This document shows, one piece after another, positions 7,416-10,335 of a stretch of 10,335 nucleotides of DNA. The stretch is taken from NCBI GenBank assembly GCA_963169595.1, contig CAUJFM010000086.1, positions 1 to 10,335 on the forward strand, written 5' to 3'. The notes beneath the pieces are model-generated. The model saw only the letters and a list, made by a program, of their open reading frames with translations, ran no database searches and was not told where the DNA came from. Position 1 is the first letter of the stretch. Every line of letters starts with the position of its first letter. Origin of the DNA: Bacteroidota bacterium (GTDB lineage: Bacteria > Bacteroidota > Bacteroidia > Flavobacteriales_F > PHOS-HE28). The translations under genes were made by a program, and so were the position numbers.

Positions 7416-7438
7416 GTATCAGCGGAAAAGACCTCGGA

Positions 7439-7453
7439 CGACAAACTTTGTCG
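7439..7453. repeat. Perfect short palindrome downstream of the membrane protein gene
   Basis: CGACAAA, one base, TTTGTCG. A hairpin with a one-base loop would not fold well in RNA, so a protein-binding site is the better guess. It lies 22 bases upstream of a possible -7 box (7475). Confidence 0.35.
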
Positions 7454-7474
7454 CTCTATGGCACGTTATTTATG

Positions 7475-7482
7475 TAGTTTTG
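7475..7482 (+). promoter_or_regulatory. Possible -7 box upstream of dinD
   Basis: TAGTTTTG is a perfect TAnnTTTG match. The nearest upstream TTTG (7447-7450) is 24 bases away, longer than the usual 19-21, so the promoter would be weak or regulated. A transcript from here would pass through the hairpin at 7555-7574 before reaching dinD at 7670. Confidence 0.3.
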
Positions 7483-7554
7483 AACCAACTCCCATGGACC
7501 ATGGCACACGACATTGAGTTCACCTAAACGGTGACAGAGTATTACCAAGGTGGG

Positions 7555-7585
7555 GGGGGGCAGAAATGCCCCCCTCATCTTTTGG
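7555..7585 (+). terminator. Strong hairpin terminator or attenuator before dinD
   Basis: An 8-bp stem (GGGGGGCA at 7555-7562 with TGCCCCCC at 7567-7574) closes a GAAA tetraloop, followed by TCATCTTTT. It lies 140 bases after the stop of the 206-residue protein gene and about 95 bases before dinD, so it either ends the first transcript or controls read-through into dinD. Confidence 0.65.
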
Positions 7586-7669
7586 GGCTCTTTAACAGAG
7601 CGCGGAACACACCTAACATCCTTATCTTCGACTACGCAGTGATTCTTTGAGATCAGCTGTGCAAGACAC

Positions 7670-8533
7670 ATGGACGCGGAGCAGTTAGACTTATTCCACT
7701 TGAACGATGATGAGCAGTCGTTCGAGGATTTCGCCCAAGCGAACGGAGAGACGTTCTGGTGGGCAACAGACTTCCAGCATTTCCTTGGATATGAAACTTG
7801 GCAGTCATTCAATAAGGTCATAAACAGGTCGATGACAGCGTGCAATACGCTGAACATCCCGTTGATGGAGAACTTCCGGCAATGTGAACGTGAAGTTGAT
7901 GGACATATCATCCACGATTTCAAACTCTCACGATTCGCATGTTATCTCATCGCCATGAATGGCGATACGAAAAAAGGCCCTGTAGCTAAAGCGCAAGCTT
8001 ATTTCGCCACATTGGCCGGAGCTGTGGAAAATTATATGATTGAAGCGAACAACATTGAACGTGTTGTTATTCGAGATGAGATTACCGATGGTGAACGTTC
8101 GTTGAATGCTGTTGCAAAAATAGCCAATGTATCTAGCTATCCTTTGTTTCAGAATGCTGGTTACAGAGGAATGTATAACATGAATCTATCCAGACTTCGC
8201 TCTGTTCGAAATATTCCTAACGGTCGAAGTCCGCTTGATTTCATGGGCAAGGAAGAACTTGCGGCCAATCTATTTCGGATAACTCAGACAGAGTTAAAAA
8301 TTCGGGAGGAAAATATTCGCGGACAACAAGGACTTGAGTCGGCTGCAGAACTAGTTGGAAAGAAAGTTCGAAAGACCATGCAGGATATTAGCGGAGTGAA
8401 TCCAGAATCTCTCCCAAAGGCTTCAGACATAAAAGATGTTCACAAGCATCTAAAGGCGAGGAACAAACAGTTGCGCAAAGCCGATGGCGCAGGGAAGAAA
8501 GGCAAAGGCCATGGACTACCTCCTGCACAGTAA
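7670..8533 (+). CDS. dinD: DinD family protein (DNA-damage-inducible protein D)
   Basis: A 287-residue protein matching the E. coli DinD family (about 274 residues) along its length. Landmarks: WWATDFQHFLGYETWQSF (30-47, BRO-N-like start), LSRFACYLIAMNGDT then GPVAKAQAYFA (86-113), FQNAGYRGMYNMNL (160-173), FMGKEELAANLFRITQTE (191-208) and GKKVRKTMQDISG ... PESLP (230-249). E. coli DinD is an SOS-induced cytoplasmic protein that inhibits RecA-driven strand exchange; the same action here is inferred from family membership. A lysine/glycine-rich tail (261-282) extends past the usual end. The gene is AT-rich compared with host genes and sits in a tRNA-inserted islet, so it was probably acquired. 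No LexA-like box was recognised upstream. ATG 7670 is the first start that gives the family's N-terminus. Confidence 0.88.
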   Translation: MDAEQLDLFHLNDDEQSFEDFAQANGETFWWATDFQHFLGYETWQSFNKVINRSMTACNTLNIPLMENFRQCEREVDGHIIHDFKLSRFACYLIAMNGDTKKGPVAKAQAYFATLAGAVENYMIEANNIERVVIRDEITDGERSLNAVAKIANVSSYPLFQNAGYRGMYNMNLSRLRSVRNIPNGRSPLDFMGKEELAANLFRITQTELKIREENIRGQQGLESAAELVGKKVRKTMQDISGVNPESLPKASDIKDVHKHLKARNKQLRKADGAGKKGKGHGLPPAQ

Positions 8534-8684
8534 TGAGTGATGCCATAACAGAATTGAACCCGAGTAGTCCAACCTGATATTGCGAGGCACATTTTCGAAT
8601 TAGTCAACAACATGGGTTAGTTGCACGCATGGTGACAACTGCTCACTGACTCACCGTCAGCAACAGATTATTTCCCCCTGCTTC

Positions 8685-9911
8685 TCACACCAAAGGTGAT
8701 GCCGCCGAAAGCGGGGTTGCCTTGCGGCGTACTTCGGCAGGCCCCTTCGGGAATGCATGCTTGAGGTACTTGTTGGTGGTCTCCACCTCGGTATGCCCTG
8801 CCTGCTGCATCACATGCAACAGGTCCACTCCATCGCGGAGCAGTTGGATGATCCCGGTGTCGCGCAAGCTGTAGAGCTGCCGGTGGGTATCCCAACCCAG
8901 CTCCTTCCGCATGCGGACCCACATTCGATTGAGCGTGTTGCGGGCGATGGGCTTCTCGCCGGGCAGGAAGTTGGGACTCACCAAGTATGAGCGCTTCGGA
9001 AGGCTCGACAGATCATAGGTGCGCAGAATCTCCGCCATCCAGTTTGGGATGGCCGGGGTGCGTTCCATTCCGCTCTTGGTCTGCTCTGCCGGAAGGATGA
9101 CCACCTGGCGCTCCAGGTCCAGGTGGTGCAGGCGCAGCCTTCGAAGCTCACCTGGCCGTATCAGTGTGCTGAAGATGAGCATGCATGGGAACAGGAAGTT
9201 CGGTTCGTGCGACTGTATCCACTCCATCATCTGCTGCCGCTCATGCTCGGAGAGGTAGGTCCTTGACTTGCGCTCGACCTTCTTCTTCTTGAAGTTGATC
9301 ACCGGTGAGGTGGCCACGATGTCGTTCTCCACCATCCACTTCCCGATCATGCCCACATACACCAGGTAGTTGTTGTAGGTGCGGTTGGTGACCTTCCGCT
9401 GCTCGAGCACGTAGCTCAGGAACTTGGCGATGACCGAACGATTGAGGTCCAGAACGGGGTTGCTGAGCAGACCCTCATCGCGCAGCCATTCACGCAGGAT
9501 GGCCGTCATGCTCTTGTAGCTGTAGCCGGCGCTGTGGCGAAGTCGCTCGCTCTTGACCGAGTCCCAGCGGTCGAGGACCTCGCCAATGGTGATGAAGCGC
9601 TCCTCTTGGACCTTGCTCCAAGGTGTCCACCCCTGCTGCAGTTTGGCGTTCAGCTTGTAAATGAGCTGTTGCCCGTAGAGATAACGTTGGTTGCGGTCAC
9701 GAATGCGATTGAGCTTGATGCGGACCCGCTTGAGCTCGCCGGTGGCCGGATGCCGCGCATAGTAGTCGATGTAGGTCCCCGAGATGTTCTCATGAAGCTC
9801 GGGTGGGACGTAGCCCATGACGTAGCTGGCACCGGTACGCGTGCGACGCGCGAACCGTTGCGCTTCGGCGGGGTCCACGCGGTAGTTCTGGAAGTCGTTG
9901 ATCTCTTCCAT
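8685..9911 (-). CDS. Tyrosine-type site-specific recombinase (integrase)
   Basis: A 408-residue phage/island integrase that should catalyse insertion and excision at the tRNA-Leu site. There is an N-terminal region with an arm-binding-like domain (to ~110), a SAM-like core-binding domain (about 110-215, FITIGEVLDRWDS ... YNNYLVYVGMIGKWM) and a C-terminal catalytic domain. Catalytic residues: Arg252 in LIRPGEL, Lys279 in TKSGMERTPAIP, Arg350 in YSLRDTG, His373 in AGHTEVETTNKY and nucleophile Tyr382. The box II motif usually HxLRHT reads YSLRDT, so the first His is Tyr and the second is Asp. Bacteroidota integrases often have Tyr at the first position, and the protein looks intact. ATG 9911 is preferred; an in-frame ATG at 9947 would add 12 unconserved residues. 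The gene's GC content is closer to the chromosome than that of the cargo genes. Confidence 0.93.
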   Translation of the reverse strand: MEEINDFQNYRVDPAEAQRFARRTRTGASYVMGYVPPELHENISGTYIDYYARHPATGELKRVRIKLNRIRDRNQRYLYGQQLIYKLNAKLQQGWTPWSKVQEERFITIGEVLDRWDSVKSERLRHSAGYSYKSMTAILREWLRDEGLLSNPVLDLNRSVIAKFLSYVLEQRKVTNRTYNNYLVYVGMIGKWMVENDIVATSPVINFKKKKVERKSRTYLSEHERQQMMEWIQSHEPNFLFPCMLIFSTLIRPGELRRLRLHHLDLERQVVILPAEQTKSGMERTPAIPNWMAEILRTYDLSSLPKRSYLVSPNFLPGEKPIARNTLNRMWVRMRKELGWDTHRQLYSLRDTGIIQLLRDGVDLLHVMQQAGHTEVETTNKYLKHAFPKGPAEVRRKATPLSAASPLV

Positions 9912-10069
9912 CACGCTGTAGGATGAAGGTGAATGGTGCAGGAGCATCCGCCTCTACACCATCGCATCATCTGCAGGTGTGTCGCTGGTCCAAGCTCCTG
10001 AGGTCCAAGGCACAGGCTCCTGTCGGGCCGGGGCTGGTATCCGTCCCGTTTACTCGAACCCATTTCTTC

Positions 10070-10098
10070 TGCAATACGCTGTATTTCAGCGCATTGCA
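10070..10098. repeat. Inverted repeat between integrase and tRNA-proximal att site
   Basis: Arms TGCAATACGCTG (10070-10081) and CAGCGCATTGCA (10087-10098) are complementary except at one central pair, with a 5-base loop TATTT. It lies about 160 bases upstream of the integrase start and about 100 bases from the attachment site. It could be a hairpin in the integrase leader, an operator, or a recombination accessory site. Confidence 0.5.
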
Positions 10099-10160
10099 AT
10101 TTCACGAGGTAACGGATTCTTGTCCCGAAACCGTGACGTTTGCGCGGCTCAGAAACGGCG

Positions 10161-10180
10161 AAACCCGCGATAATCGCGGG
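10161..10180 (-). terminator. Element-supplied terminator of tRNA-Leu
   Basis: A perfect stem CCCGCGA (10164-10170) with TCGCGGG (10174-10180) and a 3-base loop, followed on the minus strand by TTTCGCCGTTTC. It begins 17 bases beyond the tRNA 3' end and replaces the original hairpin now stranded at 6452-6477. Confidence 0.75.
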
Positions 10181-10194
10181 CTTCAGCTCATTTG

Positions 10195-10210
10195 GGTACC
10201 GGAGAAGGGA
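10195..10210. repeat. Attachment site copy (tRNA-proximal att)
   Basis: Identical to 6479-6494 over 16 bases. It contains the 3' acceptor strand, discriminator and part of the T-stem of the tRNA-Leu gene, so the element restores a complete tRNA on insertion. Confidence 0.85.
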
Positions 10211-10280
10211 CTCGAACCCTTACAACCTTTCGGTCACACGCCCCTGAAACGTGCGCGTCTACCAATTCCGCCACTCCGGT
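10197..10280 (-). tRNA. tRNA-Leu (anticodon CAG)
   Basis: The minus strand folds as an 84-base class II tRNA. The acceptor stem pairs ACCGGAG with CTCCGGT, discriminator A. The D-arm starts GCGG. The anticodon stem CACGT/GCGTG holds the loop TTCAGGG, giving anticodon CAG. The long variable arm (GACCGAAAGGTTG) is as expected for leucine, and the T-arm is AAGGG TTCGAGT CCCTT. The next encoded bases are CCC, so the terminal CCA is not fully encoded. It reads CUG leucine codons, which are frequent in this GC-rich genome, so keeping the gene intact after integration matters to the host. Confidence 0.96.
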
Positions 10281-10309
10281 GGGAGATGGTCTTTCCTGCT
10301 CAGGGGCCG

Positions 10310-10317
10310 CAAATATA
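10310..10317 (-). promoter_or_regulatory. -7 box of the tRNA-Leu promoter
   Basis: On the minus strand TATATTTG, a perfect TAnnTTTG, lies 29 bases upstream of the mature tRNA 5' end. The -33 element would fall at or beyond the window edge. Confidence 0.6.
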
Positions 10318-10335
10318 CACGCTCTCCAGAATTCC

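Larger units (their letters stand above)
6479..10210. mobile_element. Integrase-only genomic islet in the 3' end of tRNA-Leu(CAG)
   Basis: An element of about 3.7 kb bounded by 16-base direct repeats (6479-6494 and 10195-10210), one of them inside the intact tRNA gene. The tyrosine recombinase gene lies next to the tRNA and points away from it, the usual layout for tRNA-targeted islands. Two plus-strand cargo genes (206-residue membrane protein; DinD homologue) converge on it. Both are AT-rich beside the GC-rich flanks: for example 8101-8160 is about 38% GC against about 60% in 3241-3300. No excisionase, replication, mobilisation or phage structural genes are visible, so movement would rely on the recombinase plus help from elsewhere, or the element may be fixed. 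Confidence 0.85.

Noticed and set aside
7456..7923. Minus-strand 155-codon frame overlapping dinD
   Set aside because: It is antisense to the well-supported dinD start and spans the hairpin; no recognisable protein features.
9911..10105. Short minus-strand frame starting MKLQCAEIQRIAEE, a possible excisionase
   Set aside because: The start looks plausible but the rest is Cys/Pro/Gly-rich with no helix-turn-helix; the first codons come from the inverted repeat, and it abuts the integrase start in another frame.
6479..10210. CRISPR array, toxin-antitoxin pair or prophage remnant within the islet
   Set aside because: No regularly spaced repeats, no small overlapping gene pair and no phage structural or replication genes were found; the element holds only the integrase and two cargo genes.

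Overview
The window is 10.3 kb of chromosome from a GC-rich member of the Bacteroidota, most likely a Flavobacteriales relative. Three things point there. The first gene ends in a type IX secretion (Por) C-terminal sorting domain. A bifunctional acyltransferase resembles flavobacterial OlsF. Several start sites carry the Bacteroidota sigma-factor pattern (TTG or TTTG, about 19 bases, TAnnTTTG) with no Shine-Dalgarno sequence. No taxon can be fixed from the sequence alone.

Positions 1-6478 are an ordinary envelope-oriented core region. It holds: the 3' end of a T9SS-secreted protein; a small CoA-binding-fold protein; an LpxH-like metallophosphoesterase (lipid A); an OlsF-like aminolipid acyltransferase encoded just downstream of a membrane-anchored transglutaminase-like protein; a secreted M23/LysM peptidoglycan hydrolase; and a small two-helix membrane protein with a PH-like cytosolic part. 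Most of these genes bear on the outer membrane, membrane lipids or cell wall, though only the transglutaminase-olsF pair looks like an operon.

Positions 6479-10210 are a compact integrated element inserted in the 3' end of a tRNA-Leu(CAG) gene. An identical 16-base block lies in the intact tRNA (10195-10210) and at the far end of the element (6479-6494). The displaced end still has a strong terminator-like hairpin behind it, while the tRNA now reads into a different hairpin supplied by the element. The element carries a tyrosine recombinase next to the tRNA and two convergent cargo genes: a one-helix membrane protein whose soluble part faintly resembles the cytoplasmic domain of inward-rectifier K+ channels, and a DinD (DNA-damage-inducible protein D) homologue. 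The cargo is visibly more AT-rich than the flanks. No replication, transfer or structural genes are present, so it looks like an integrase-only islet. A defence or stress role for the cargo is possible but is inference.

Positions 10197-10335 hold the tRNA-Leu gene (minus strand) and the -7 part of its promoter.
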